A DNA stretch of 64,000 nucleotides from Saprospiraceae bacterium (lineage in GTDB: Bacteria > Bacteroidota > Bacteroidia > Chitinophagales > Saprospiraceae). Made by a program: the position numbers and the translations under genes. Under the pieces are notes generated by a model. It made no database searches. It saw nothing but the letters and a program-made list of their open reading frames with translations, and was not told where the DNA came from. Each line of letters begins with the position of its first letter. Position 1 is the stretch's first letter. The stretch lies in assembly GCA_016715405.1 (NCBI GenBank), contig JADKAE010000010.1, forward strand, positions 127,001 to 191,000. Direction: 5' to 3'. Shown in pieces: positions 36,022 through 45,132 of this stretch.

Positions 36022-36893
36022 ATGCGGTCATTTTTTTTACCTCCAAGATGGCCTACAACTCCGAGATCATCTCCATTTTTAATGCGGGGGTCAGCTTCAG
36101 TCGGCTGATGCGGCCTTATCTGGTGGCCGCGGGGTTTATCGCCGTTCTCCACATGATGGGCAATCATTTTTTTATTCCAAAAGGCAACAAAACGCGATTG
36201 GAGATAGAGCACAAGTATATTTCGCGCGATAACGATAAAGGAAAAACCAACGACGTGCACTTGTTTCTGTCGCCCGATTCGAAAGTATACATCAATAGAT
36301 ATCAAAAGCGCGATAGTACCGCCCGCGATTTGCGTATCGAAAAATTCAAAAACCACGAGTTGGTGTATATGCTCAAGGCTAATACGGCAGAATGGCAGGG
36401 CCCCCCAAACAAATGGCGCCTGCGCAATTACGAGATAAGAACTTTCAACGGGCTGGACGAATCGCTGGTTATCGGCAAAGGCAAGCTAATAGATACTACC
36501 CTTAATCTGACGCCCGACGATTTTGTGGATTACCTCAACCAGGAGTCGATGATCCCGACCGGCGAACTCAGACGTTATATCAAAAACCAGAAAAAACGCG
36601 GCGTAAGTAATACCCAAAAATACGAAACCGAAGTATACCGGCGTACCGCCGAACCTTTTACCATTTTTATCCTGACTATTATCGGACTGGCCATCGCCGC
36701 CAGAAAAGTGAGAGGAGGCATTGGCCTGCACCTGGCAATAGGCATCGGTATTGGCGCCCTCTTTATCTTTTTCTCCAGGTTCTCTATCGTCTTTGCTACC
36801 GGCGAGGCGATTCCCGCCCTGCTTGGCATCTGGATGCCCAACATCGTCTTTTCTATCGTAGCGGCGTATTTTGTCCTGAAAGCACAGAAATAG
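36018..36893 (+). CDS. LptF/LptG permease family protein, N-terminally truncated
   Basis: The protein is a YjgP/YjgQ-type permease of the LPS export complex LptB2FG. VIFFTSKMAYNSEIISIFNA is a highly conserved segment that normally starts near residue 80-90. Here it begins at residue 4 after ATG (36018, overlapping the tgt stop as ATGA). The first transmembrane helix and the following loop are therefore missing. The jellyroll periplasmic domain and three C-terminal helices are intact. The neat ATGA overlap suggests that the true start is retained and about 240 bases have been lost just after it. A real deletion or an assembly collapse are both possible. Confidence 0.85.
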   Translation: MNAVIFFTSKMAYNSEIISIFNAGVSFSRLMRPYLVAAGFIAVLHMMGNHFFIPKGNKTRLEIEHKYISRDNDKGKTNDVHLFLSPDSKVYINRYQKRDSTARDLRIEKFKNHELVYMLKANTAEWQGPPNKWRLRNYEIRTFNGLDESLVIGKGKLIDTTLNLTPDDFVDYLNQESMIPTGELRRYIKNQKKRGVSNTQKYETEVYRRTAEPFTIFILTIIGLAIAARKVRGGIGLHLAIGIGIGALFIFFSRFSIVFATGEAIPALLGIWMPNIVFSIVAAYFVLKAQK

Positions 36894-37081
36894 TACGCAA
36901 GCACAGCCCGTCTTTGGAGGTAATATTATTGCCGGGCAATTAATTTTCAATTTTACTGAAAGTAAAATAATTTTTAAAATTTGTTTATTTTATTAAAATA
37001 CTGATTATCATTTATTTGTGAAATTTCTGAAATGAAAATTATAAAATTTTAGCAAAATGTCTAACGAAAAAGCCGAAATAG

Positions 37082-37112
37082 TTGCACAATATCAAATAAA
37101 GTTATAACTTTG
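37082..37112 (+). promoter_or_regulatory. Bacteroidota-type promoter upstream of the ECF sigma gene
   Basis: TTG (37082-37084) and TAACTTTG (37105-37112) are 20 bases apart, a good match to the phylum pattern. The leader to the ATG at 37165 is about 45 bases. The 185 bases before it (36897-37081) are AT-rich with no other visible element. Confidence 0.6.
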
Positions 37113-37164
37113 ATTCAACAAAGGGATGCAATCTTAAGGAAAAGTTAAACAAAACTACTCGGCC

Positions 37165-37713
37165 ATGTCACAGTTAGAATTTAATAGTCAACTCAATCAG
37201 ATGTCTTCGTTGTTGCAGGCTTTTGCCTACAACCTCACTAAGAATGGGGAAGATGCCAAAGACCTTTACCAGGAAACGGCATACCGGGCACTGACAAACA
37301 GTGATAAATTCAGGCCGGGGACGAACTTCAAAGCCTGGTTGTTTACGATTATGAAGAATATTTTCATAAACAACTATCGCAAAAAAGCCAAGGCCAATAC
37401 GATTATGGACTCCACCGACAACTTGTACTACATCAACTCGGGGAGCACGATGATCGGCAACGGCGCAGAGTCTAATATACTCATCGGCGAGCTAACGGTT
37501 ATGATCGATTCGCTCGACGACAGTATTCGCATCCCTTTTCTGATGCACTACCAGGGGTTCAAATACCAGGAAATAGCAGATGCCCTCGACCTCCCGCTGG
37601 GCACGGTCAAAAGCCGGATCTTTTTTGCCCGCAAAGAGCTCAAAGACCAGATTTCGCGTCATTACGGCGCCACCGCATTCGTTGAACCGGATTCCGTTCC
37701 ATATGAAGATTAG
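37165..37713 (+). CDS. ECF-type RNA polymerase sigma factor
   Basis: The 182-residue protein shows sigma region 2 (LLQAFAYNLTKNGEDAKDLYQETAYRAL, then FKAWLFTIMKNIFINNYRK) and region 4 (YQEIADALDLPLGTVKSRIFFARKEL). No anti-sigma gene is adjacent, and it has its own promoter and terminator. Such solitary ECF factors are conserved in Bacteroidota. Its regulon is unknown. Confidence 0.92.
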   Translation: MSQLEFNSQLNQMSSLLQAFAYNLTKNGEDAKDLYQETAYRALTNSDKFRPGTNFKAWLFTIMKNIFINNYRKKAKANTIMDSTDNLYYINSGSTMIGNGAESNILIGELTVMIDSLDDSIRIPFLMHYQGFKYQEIADALDLPLGTVKSRIFFARKELKDQISRHYGATAFVEPDSVPYED

Positions 37714-37740
37714 GTAAAAAAAGTATTCCCTTAGCTTTGA

Positions 37741-37780
37741 AACGGTAGTACCCGCACAGGTACTACCGTTTTGTATTTTG
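37741..37780 (+). terminator. Rho-independent terminator after the sigma factor
   Basis: The stem AACGGTAGTACC (37741-37752) pairs with GGTACTACCGTT (37759-37770), then TTGTATTTTG. It lies between the sigma gene stop and the mutY start. Confidence 0.8.
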
Positions 37781-37797
37781 TGGTTTATTATTCAAAT

Positions 37798-38901
37798 ATG
37801 GAAACAACAGAGGACCGAATACAACAATTCCGCTCGCGCCTGATGTCGTGGCACGCCACTCATCAGCGACCCATGCCATGGAAAGGAGAAAAAAATCCGT
37901 ACCTGATCTGGTTGTCCGAAGTAATCCTTCAACAAACACGGGTAGCACAGGGCCTGCCCTATTTTGAAGCATTCAAAACCCACTATCCCACTATCAGCGA
38001 CCTGGCCCAGGCAAGAGAAGACGAAGTGATGAAACTTTGGGAAGGGCTGGGGTATTATTCCCGGGCAAGAAATATGCTGGCCGCAGCCAGGGAGGTACAC
38101 GTAAAATACGGGGGCGTTTTCCCGGAAAATCACGAGCAAATAAGCGCTTTGCCGGGGGTTGGGCCCTATACTTCCGCTGCTATTGCCTCTTTTGCCTTCA
38201 ACCTGCCCCATGCCGTATTAGATGGCAATGTATACAGAGTTTTGGCCCGCTTCGAAGGCCGTGATACGCCGATTGACTCAACAGCCGGCAAGAAAGAGTT
38301 TGCGATTATGTCCCAGCGTTTCCTGGACCCCCAACAACCGGGGCCTTACAACCAGGCCATCATGGACTTTGGCGCCTCGGTATGCACGCCCCGCACCCCC
38401 GCTTGCTCCAGCTGTGTATTTAACGACTTGTGCCGGGCATATGCCGGCGGCCGGGTTCAGCAATTGCCGGTAAAAACGAGGAAACCCAGCCGTCGCGACC
38501 GCTATTTCAATTACCTGGTCATACGGCCGGCGCAGACCTCTCGCGTATGGATAAGACAACGCACGGCAAAAGACATCTGGCAGCAACTGTACGAATTCCC
38601 CATGATAGAAACGGATGCGCTGGTAGATCACCCCGACGGATTGCAGGATTTGCCCGAATTTTCCGCCTTAATGCCGCAGACTGGCTTTCACCTGCGCAAT
38701 AAATCGCAGCCTTTTAAGCAAGAACTCACCCATCAACGCATAATTGCCACCTTTTGGGAAATAGAAATAGTAGAAAATGCAGAATTATTAAATCTGGACA
38801 GCGCAATTCAGGTAGATCGAAAAAACTTGAATAAATTTGCATTTCCAAGATTAATAGATTGGTATCTAAGGGATAATTCTCTATATTTAGAGTTGCTTTA
38901 A
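37798..38901 (+). CDS. mutY: A/G-specific adenine DNA glycosylase
   Basis: MutY removes adenine mispaired with 8-oxoguanine. The ATG at 37798 starts METTEDRIQQF. The catalytic Glu lies in SEVILQQTRV, the helix-hairpin-helix is LPGVGPYTSAAIASFAF and the catalytic Asp region is VLDGNVYRVL. The [4Fe-4S] cysteines have C-x6-C-x2-C-x5-C spacing (CTPRTPACSSCVFNDLC). A C-terminal NUDIX-like 8-oxoG recognition domain follows. It leads the mutY-ssb-gldE-gldD cluster, a gene order seen in gliding Bacteroidota. Confidence 0.95.
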   Translation: METTEDRIQQFRSRLMSWHATHQRPMPWKGEKNPYLIWLSEVILQQTRVAQGLPYFEAFKTHYPTISDLAQAREDEVMKLWEGLGYYSRARNMLAAAREVHVKYGGVFPENHEQISALPGVGPYTSAAIASFAFNLPHAVLDGNVYRVLARFEGRDTPIDSTAGKKEFAIMSQRFLDPQQPGPYNQAIMDFGASVCTPRTPACSSCVFNDLCRAYAGGRVQQLPVKTRKPSRRDRYFNYLVIRPAQTSRVWIRQRTAKDIWQQLYEFPMIETDALVDHPDGLQDLPEFSALMPQTGFHLRNKSQPFKQELTHQRIIATFWEIEIVENAELLNLDSAIQVDRKNLNKFAFPRLIDWYLRDNSLYLELL

Positions 38902-38925
38902 CCTAAAAAACAACCCAGTTGCATC

Positions 38926-39354
38926 ATGGTAAATCGCGTAATGTTGATCGGCAATCTTGGAAAAGACCCCGAAATCAGAAGTTTGGAAAATGGAGCGATG
39001 GTAGCCAAATTTACGCTGGCTACCCACGAAACCTATAAAGATAAAAACGGAGAGTACAAGAAACTAACCGAGTGGCACGATATCGTGATGTGGCGCGAGT
39101 TGGCCGAGCGTGCGCAAAGTATGCTGAAAAAAGGCATGCAAGTGTATATCGAAGGAAAACTCACGCATCGTACCTGGCAGGACCAGGACAACAATACCAA
39201 GAAAATCACAGAAGTAGTGGCCAATACATTCAGGATTTTAGGCGCTCGCAAAGAGGAACAACCTGATACAGATAACGCCGCCGCCAACCAAACAGTAGAT
39301 ACCCCTGTTCACGATACCGTACCTGAAAATATAGACGACGGTCTTCCTTTTTGA
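38926..39354 (+). CDS. ssb: Single-stranded DNA-binding protein
   Basis: The 142-residue protein has an OB fold starting MVNRVMLIGNLGKDPEIRSL. A short linker leads to the acidic tip DDGLPF, the site for partner proteins. It lies 24 bases after mutY and its stop overlaps the likely start of gldE. Confidence 0.96.
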   Translation: MVNRVMLIGNLGKDPEIRSLENGAMVAKFTLATHETYKDKNGEYKKLTEWHDIVMWRELAERAQSMLKKGMQVYIEGKLTHRTWQDQDNNTKKITEVVANTFRILGARKEEQPDTDNAAANQTVDTPVHDTVPENIDDGLPF

Positions 39355-40826
39355 AATACATAAATACCATAAACCGTCGCCGCATTGATCACCAAATCCA
39401 GGATATTTTGGAGCCAGAACCTGATAGTTATAGTTACACGCTGTCGTTAATACTAATTACCATCCCCTCGTTTGAAATAATTGCGGGCATTGCAATGATA
39501 TTGGTATTGTTGCTTTGTGCTGCCTTTCTTTCGGCTGCCGAGGTTGCTTTCTTTTCGCTGGAGACAGACGATTACGAAAAAATTCAGCAGGATAACCGCA
39601 ATATCGGGGTCAGACTATTGAAGCTCAAAGAAGATACCCGTCGGCTCCATGCCACCATCCTCATCAGCAGCAGCGTAGTCAATGTAGCCGTGATACTCAT
39701 GTTTAATGCGGTATTGACCAAAGCGCTTTCGCCGCAAATACTTGGCGACTGGGCCGCAAACCTGGCTTCGTCAACAGGTATTTCGCTCAATATGTCTACC
39801 GAAATGATGGGCAAATCACTCGTCTTTCTGATAGCCCTTGCCGGCGCTACCTTTCTGATCATCCTGTTTGCCGAGTTAGTGCCCAAGGTATACGCCCGCC
39901 TCAATAAAGTGTACGTGTCTTCTATCATGGTCCAGCCGATGTATTTCATCATGACCTTAGGCAAACCCCTCATAGGCGCCATCGTAAAGTGGACTAAAGC
40001 AGTGGAACGCCAACTGGCAATGGCGCCCTATTCAACCGGCGGACTAGCCAGCCGAAAAGACATCGACGAAGCCATAGAACTCACCGTGAGCAGGGCAGAA
40101 GATACCGACCAGGAAAAAGATATTTTGAAAAGCCTGCTCAAATTCGGCGACGTAACGGTCAGCCAAATTATGTGCGCAAGGGTGGATGTAGTCGCCGTGG
40201 ACATACAATCAAGCTACAATACCTTGCTGGAGGTGGCGCGCGAATCGGGGTATTCTCGCATACCCGTCTACAACGACGATTTTGACAATGTGACTGGCAT
40301 TTTATATGTAAAAGATTTGCTGGGCCACTTGCGCGAAAGCGACGATTTTAACTGGCAACAACTTATTAGAACCAGCGTTTTATAGGTGCCGGAAACCAAA
40401 AAGATCAGCGACTTGCTCAAAGAGTTTCAGCGCCAGCGCCTGCACATGGCTATCGTAGTAGACGAATACGGCGGCACATCGGGTGTCGTCACGCTGGAAG
40501 ACATCATGGAGGAGGTCATCGGGGAGATCAAAGACGAATTCGACGACGAACCCGAAGTGATCTTCCAGAAAATCGACGACGCCAACTACATCTTTGAAGG
40601 CAAAACCCTGCTCAACGACGTATGCAGAGTAATGGGCCTCGATACCGACACGTTTGACGAAGTAAAAGGCGAAGCAGATTCTTTTGCCGGACTAATCCTC
40701 GAATTGCTGGGCGATATGCCGCGCGAAGGACAAGAAATATCCTACAACTCTTTTCATTTTCGGATCGTAGCGGTAAACGAACGCCGCATAGAACGCATTT
40801 TAATCACGATCGCTTCGGGCGAATAA
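39351..40826 (+). CDS. gldE: Gliding motility protein GldE (CNNM/TlyC-type, CBS domains), in-frame stop
   Basis: GldE is a membrane protein of the CNNM/hemolysin-C type, needed with GldD for gliding in Flavobacterium. The N-terminal part has a CNNM transmembrane domain (FLSAAEVAFFSLE, GATFLIILFAELVPKVYA). Two CBS domains follow (SGYSRIPVYNDD and HMAIVVDEYGGTSGVVTLED), then a CorC/HlyC domain at the end. A TAG at 40383-40385 interrupts the same frame between the CBS domains; TAY or a nearby sense codon is expected. The start is uncertain: TTG at 39351 overlaps the ssb stop and an internal Met is possible. It sits directly before gldD. Confidence 0.88.
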
Positions 40827-40835
40827 CTAATATCT

Positions 40836-41462
40836 ATGCAAGTGGGTGATTTTTTTCGCGCAACAAGCGCGAGTAGATGGCTGTTTTTGGGGCTGATCGC
40901 AGTTGTTCTTTGGCCCGGTTGTCAAAACGATACAACGCCGATACCCCGGCCGCGGGGTTTCCCCAAAGTAGTTTACCCAGAGAAAAACTACCGCGCTTTC
41001 GACAAAGACTACTGCAACTTCACCTTCGAATACCCCGGTTACGCCAATATAGAGCAGGACACCTCTTTTTTCAACGAAAAACCGGCTCATCCCTGCTGGT
41101 TCGACGTATATACGCCCGCATTCGACAGCAGGTTGCATTGCAGCTATTTCCCCATCCGAAATAGCGCCGACCTCGAAAAGCTGAAAAGAGACGCCTTTGA
41201 ATTGGTCGACTATCACAAAAAACGCGCCAATTCTATCGAAGAAATACCTATCGGCAAAGAAGGCCACGTAAGCGGCTTCCTCTTCGATATCCGCGGCCCC
41301 GCCGCCTCGCCCCTACAGTTTTACCTTACAGACAGTACCCACCATTTCATCCGCGGCGCCCTGTATTTCAACACCCAGGCCCGCCCCGATTCGCTGGCCC
41401 CGGTGTACGAGTTTGTCAAGGCAGATATCGTTAAAATGCTGGAGACTTTTGAGTGGAGGTGA
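40836..41462 (+). CDS. gldD: Gliding motility lipoprotein GldD
   Basis: The 208-residue protein has an N-terminal hydrophobic segment ending in WPGC, an imperfect lipobox, followed by RPRGFPKVVYPEKNYRAF. That motif and the DYCNFTFEYPGYANIE segment are typical of GldD. The gene follows gldE by nine bases. GldD is needed for gliding and for the T9SS machinery in Flavobacterium. The exact biochemical role is unknown. Confidence 0.9.
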   Translation: MQVGDFFRATSASRWLFLGLIAVVLWPGCQNDTTPIPRPRGFPKVVYPEKNYRAFDKDYCNFTFEYPGYANIEQDTSFFNEKPAHPCWFDVYTPAFDSRLHCSYFPIRNSADLEKLKRDAFELVDYHKKRANSIEEIPIGKEGHVSGFLFDIRGPAASPLQFYLTDSTHHFIRGALYFNTQARPDSLAPVYEFVKADIVKMLETFEWR

Positions 41463-41486
41463 GGGAACGACAACAAAAATTAAGAA

Positions 41487-41913
41487 ATGGAGCAATTCCC
41501 TGAAGTTCTAAATCCTGAGCTGGTTGGAAGTTATCCTCCAGTGGCAAAATCTGGCGGGGGATATGTTTGGGATGAGGTTTTAGAGTATCGAGTTTGGTGT
41601 CATCCTGAGCATGGGGCAGAGGATATTGAAGATGGAAATGATTACTATTTCGCTTTTGCTTCTTTTGCGGAGGCAAAAAACTTCTCGGATACTCACGAAG
41701 GAACCGAGGAACCGATAGCTTTGGTTTTACAGAGAGCACATTAATGAGCCTGTTCCCGGAAAATATGTACATGTGAAAGAAGAGAGAATAACGGAATGGT
41801 TGGTTGATTGGTTGAGAAGGCCAAGAAGAGACGAAAGGACCATTCCGGATTTCTTTTCAAAGGGCCCCTCGTCAAATAGGTTAGATGTTTTGAGAGGAAC
41901 CTCGGAAAAATGA
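41487..41913 (+). CDS. Small conserved protein of unknown function, frameshifted
   Basis: As written the frame encodes 85 residues and stops at 41744. One added base near 41738 continues the protein: INEPVPGKYVHVKEERITEW, then RRPRRDERTIPDF to the stop at 41911-41913. The composition, with EYRVWCHP and YYFAFASFAEAKNFS, suggests a compact soluble protein of about 141 residues. No function is known to me. It begins the AT-richer accessory stretch right after gldD. Confidence 0.65.
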
Positions 41914-42199
41914 AGAACCTTCATCTAATACCACTAGGCAATATAACAGAAGCTTTACATAAACGAGCGTAAATTGTTGTAATTTTCGCCCTCGTATTGC
42001 AAAAGCGAATTGCATACAATCTTACCTCCGCTAACTCGTCGGCACCTGGCTTTCACCTGCCAGTGGCGCTTGCTTTCCTCAAGCGTAAACCCTATCTTTG
42101 TAAGGATTGTCGCCTATGCGGGGCAACGCCAAGCCACAAAAGCCAACACAGGTCAGCACAGCGTACATGCTCACGTTCGTGGCAATAAAAAATGAATAA
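41914..42199. other. Intergenic region before the toxin-antitoxin pair
   Basis: No gene can be supported here. A frame at 41997-42188 gives a Ser/Cys/Arg-rich peptide without recognisable features. The GC-rich middle part (about 42030-42180) contrasts with AT-rich flanks, which may mark a remnant of another element. Confidence 0.4.
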
Positions 42200-42484
42200 A
42201 TGAAAATTGAAGAGATAAAAGCAGTGATAGTCCCCATACTGACTCGACATCGAATCAAACGAGCAGGGATATTCGGCTCGGTTGCGAAAGGAAATGCAAC
42301 ATCCCAAAGTGATATTGATATTTTGGTCGAGCTGGGTAGTGAGATAAGCCTATTGGACTTTGTGGGAATTAAATATGAATTGGAAGACCATTTAGGCAGA
42401 AAAGTAGATTTAGTTGAATATCAAGCCATAAAGCCAAGATTAAAAAATCGAATCATGTCAGAAGAAATAAGGATTTATGGCTAA
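42200..42484 (+). CDS. MNT-type minimal nucleotidyltransferase antitoxin (MntA-like)
   Basis: The 94-residue protein is a minimal nucleotidyltransferase. The motif is GIFGSVAKGNATSQSDIDIL, the GSxxxG-DxD signature, with a later third carboxylate in RKVDLVEY. MntA antitoxins transfer AMP to a tyrosine of the partner HepT toxin. The HEPN gene starts eight bases before this stop, so the two are translationally linked. The base composition is more AT-rich than the flanking core genes. Confidence 0.88.
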   Translation: MKIEEIKAVIVPILTRHRIKRAGIFGSVAKGNATSQSDIDILVELGSEISLLDFVGIKYELEDHLGRKVDLVEYQAIKPRLKNRIMSEEIRIYG

Positions 42485-42856
42485 GAAAACGAAAAGGGAT
42501 GAACTGGTCTTCCTCGAAGACATTTTGGATGTATTGAGAAGATTGAAGATTACATTGGCAACTTGACCGAGAAGGAATTTGAGGACAACTCAGAAAAACA
42601 GGATGCGATTATTCGTAGAATAGAAATTATCGGCGAAGCAGTTAAAAACATATCAAACGAAACGAGGGAAAAATATCCAGGCATTCGGTGGAGAGAAATA
42701 GCAGGGATGCGAGATATTGTAATTCATCAATATTTCGGGGTGACAGTAGGCTTGGTCTGGCGGGTTGCAACCTCCGAAATACCCAAGCTCAAAAATGAGA
42801 TAAAAGGGATAATTAATGAGATGGAAAATGAAGAAAAGAAGCCACGAATGGAGTAA
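42477..42856 (+). CDS. HEPN (DUF86, HepT-like) toxin, frameshifted
   Basis: The start at 42477 encodes MAKKTKRDELVFLEDILDV. One A missing near 42532 breaks the frame. Restored, it reads IEKIEDYIGNLTEKEFED and continues in the frame ending at 42856. The HEPN RNase motif is seen as RDIVIH in GMRDIVIHQYFGV (Rx4H). The second part alone is the frame 42563-42856. It forms a type VII toxin-antitoxin pair with the upstream MNT gene. The toxin cleaves RNA in characterised homologues. Confidence 0.85.
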
Positions 42857-42898
42857 AGAGAGCAGGAGGCAAACCGTTGAGCCAATCATCAGATAATA

Positions 42899-43039
42899 AT
42901 GATCAAAGAACTTTCTGAGCAGGAATTTATTGGCACTTTTGGATGGAATGAAGAATGTTACTGTAGAAGAAGGAAGGAATATGGATTAATCAGATATAGT
43001 GCACCATTGGACATGAGTAAAGCAAAGGAACCAACCTAA
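42899..43039 (+). CDS. Small hypothetical ORF (46 aa)
   Basis: The frame starts MIKELSEQEFIGTFGWNEE and ends with TAA at 43037-43039. It has no known domain, and no clear ribosome-binding site is visible. It could be a degenerate remnant within the accessory stretch. Support is weak. Confidence 0.25.
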   Translation: MIKELSEQEFIGTFGWNEECYCRRRKEYGLIRYSAPLDMSKAKEPT

Positions 43040-43124
43040 TAAGGAAGATGCAACCTTCCCACCCAAACCAAGTCCTTACCTATATCAAACTGCTCGATCC
43101 TGAGCGCGTTTAAATATCCAACCT

Positions 43125-43940
43125 ATGAAATCACTCAATATCGTTATCGCTTGCACCTTGTTTTTATTGATTTCAATTAATAGCATAAATGGACAAAGTA
43201 GTACGCTTGCTGATGAATACATTTTGCAAGCAGACAATTTTAAGAAAAACCAGGAGCGAGACAGCGCAATAATGTACTATGAAAAAGCAGCTGCCGGGTT
43301 TCAAAAAACCGGGAACATTGAAAAATTGATTTATTCCTATAACCAAATTGGCATTATACTTACACGACAGGATAAATATGAAAAAGCCAAAACGTATTTA
43401 GAGAAGGCACTGTCAACCGGACTATCTTCGCTGGACAGCAATCATTTGGAAGTTGCAAGTACTTATATCAATTTAGGCGTAGTTTATGCCGCTGAAGAAA
43501 ACTATGATCAATCTTTGATATGCCATAACAAGGCTCTGTCAATACGGTTATTGCAACTCGGAGAAAATCATGCAGAAATTGCAACCAATTATGGAAACAT
43601 AGGAAATGTCTATTTCCGCAAAATGGAATTCGATAATGCTATTGACGCGCATGTAAAAGCAATGAAAATAAGAGAAAAAGTTTTTGGAGAAACAAGCGCT
43701 GAGATCATTGAATCTTATGCCAACCTGGGTAAAGCTTACAGAGAGAAAAAAAATTATGATACGGCATTGGTTTATTTTGAAAAGGCATTGAAAAATAAAA
43801 TTTCACAGCGTGGACAAGGACACAAGGATTTAATTAAATTTTACAACAATATTAGTGAAGTGTACTATTTGATGGGAAACAAAGAACAAGGAGATTTCTA
43901 TAAAGCAAAGGCAGATGAAATTTCAATGAGTCCAAAATAA
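43125..43940 (+). CDS. Exported tetratricopeptide repeat protein
   Basis: The 271-residue protein has a signal peptide (LNIVIACTLFLLISINSINGQ). About five TPR units follow, such as DSAIMYYEKAAAGFQKTGN, KAKTYLEKALSTGL and IATNYGNIGNVYFRKMEFD. The kinesin-light-chain type of repeat predicts protein-protein contacts in the periplasm. It lacks the kinase or DNA-binding domain that often follows such TPRs in Bacteroidota. The AT-rich composition matches the adjacent toxin-antitoxin genes. Confidence 0.85.
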   Translation: MKSLNIVIACTLFLLISINSINGQSSTLADEYILQADNFKKNQERDSAIMYYEKAAAGFQKTGNIEKLIYSYNQIGIILTRQDKYEKAKTYLEKALSTGLSSLDSNHLEVASTYINLGVVYAAEENYDQSLICHNKALSIRLLQLGENHAEIATNYGNIGNVYFRKMEFDNAIDAHVKAMKIREKVFGETSAEIIESYANLGKAYREKKNYDTALVYFEKALKNKISQRGQGHKDLIKFYNNISEVYYLMGNKEQGDFYKAKADEISMSPK

Positions 43941-43994
43941 TTTACATGATAAAGCAGCCATACAACACCTCATTTGACCTCGAAGTTATTCCTA

Positions 43995-45005
43995 TTACTC
44001 CCCCTCTTTCAACGCCAAAATATGCTCTAATTCAGCTCTAAGTTCAGCTTCATTAGGTAAATAGAGTTGGTATTTTGATACGAAAAGCTGGCTGCTCATG
44101 CCATAGGTGGCAAATTTGACCAGCAGTTCATCCTTATCACGGGTTAGGATAATACCTATGGGCGGATTATCTCCCTCGAAGTGCTCCTCATTAGCAAAAT
44201 AGCCGAGGTATAGGTTCATTTGTCCGATGTCATAGTGCTTTACCTTGTCGATTTTCAGGTCGAGCAATACAAAGCAACGTAGGTATCGGTGGTAAAAGAC
44301 CAGATCTACGTGATAACGTTCGTTATCGATGGTGATACCGTATTGTCGTCCAACAAAGGCGAAACCCTTGCCCAATTCGAGCAAAAAACTTTGCAGGTTG
44401 TCGAGCAGGAGGGTTTCCAGTTCCTTTTCAGAGAAGTGGTAGGGCTCTGGAATTTTCAGGAACTCGAATACGAAAGGGTCTCGAAGCAAGTCCTCCGGGC
44501 GTTCCACAATTTTGCCCTGTGTAGCCATTTGTAATACGCCGGCTTTGTCCTGCGAGGCAGCGAGACGTAGGAAGAGCGCGCTATTTTTTTGACGCTTGAG
44601 TTCCCGCACCGTCCAACGCTCGAGAATGGCTTGTTTTTCGTAAAAGCTGCGTTCAAGGTCATGATCGATTTTAAGCAATTCAAGGTAGTGTGACCACGTC
44701 AATTGGTGAGACAAAAGTGTAGAGTCGGGGTATCGTAAAAAACACAGCCGCATGTAAATCAAGCTACTACGATCAAAGCCACGCCCCAATTGGTGAGACA
44801 GATCTTTAGAAAGACGCTCCAGAATTTTGGAGCCATACTCGGCTTTTTCATTGCCGGCCTGCTCGTATTCTACGATATGTTTGCCGATAGCCCAATAAGT
44901 CAGCACGAGTTGGCGGCGCGCCGCTTTGATAGCGGCAGTTTGCCCTTGGACGTAGGTTGTCCTGATTTGTTCGATTAAAGCCAGATAGGTGTGTTGTAGT
45001 TTCAT
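43995..45005 (-). CDS. DUF1016 / YhcG-type PD-(D/E)XK nuclease
   Basis: The 336-residue protein has an N-terminal DUF1016 domain (GRGFDRSSLIYMRLCFLRYP) and a C-terminal PD-(D/E)XK nuclease fold. Likely catalytic positions are in YHVDLVFYH and CFVLLDLKI, matching the D-(x)n-DxK pattern. Family members occur in mobile or defence loci, often near restriction-modification systems. Here no methylase is adjacent, so its role is open. It is convergent with the TPR gene and precedes recA on the minus strand. Confidence 0.9.
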   Translation of the reverse strand: MKLQHTYLALIEQIRTTYVQGQTAAIKAARRQLVLTYWAIGKHIVEYEQAGNEKAEYGSKILERLSKDLSHQLGRGFDRSSLIYMRLCFLRYPDSTLLSHQLTWSHYLELLKIDHDLERSFYEKQAILERWTVRELKRQKNSALFLRLAASQDKAGVLQMATQGKIVERPEDLLRDPFVFEFLKIPEPYHFSEKELETLLLDNLQSFLLELGKGFAFVGRQYGITIDNERYHVDLVFYHRYLRCFVLLDLKIDKVKHYDIGQMNLYLGYFANEEHFEGDNPPIGIILTRDKDELLVKFATYGMSSQLFVSKYQLYLPNEAELRAELEHILALKEGE

Positions 45006-45132
45006 TTGTTTATTGGTGTTAATTATTCAAATGAAGGTGTCAGTAGGGGCGCAAACAACACGGGACAAACCGCACCTCGGCAATTTGTCCCGCATCTCTA
45101 TAAGTAGGTAAGCCCCGCTAAGGGGTAATTAT

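Noticed and set aside
37732..37739. TAGCTTTG as a promoter for mutY
   Set aside because: It fits TAnnTTTG, but no -33 element is at the right distance and a terminator stem starts two bases later.
41997..42188. 63-residue open frame before the HEPN/MNT pair
   Set aside because: Two overlapping frames in the same place give unrelated Ser/Arg-rich peptides; no support for either.
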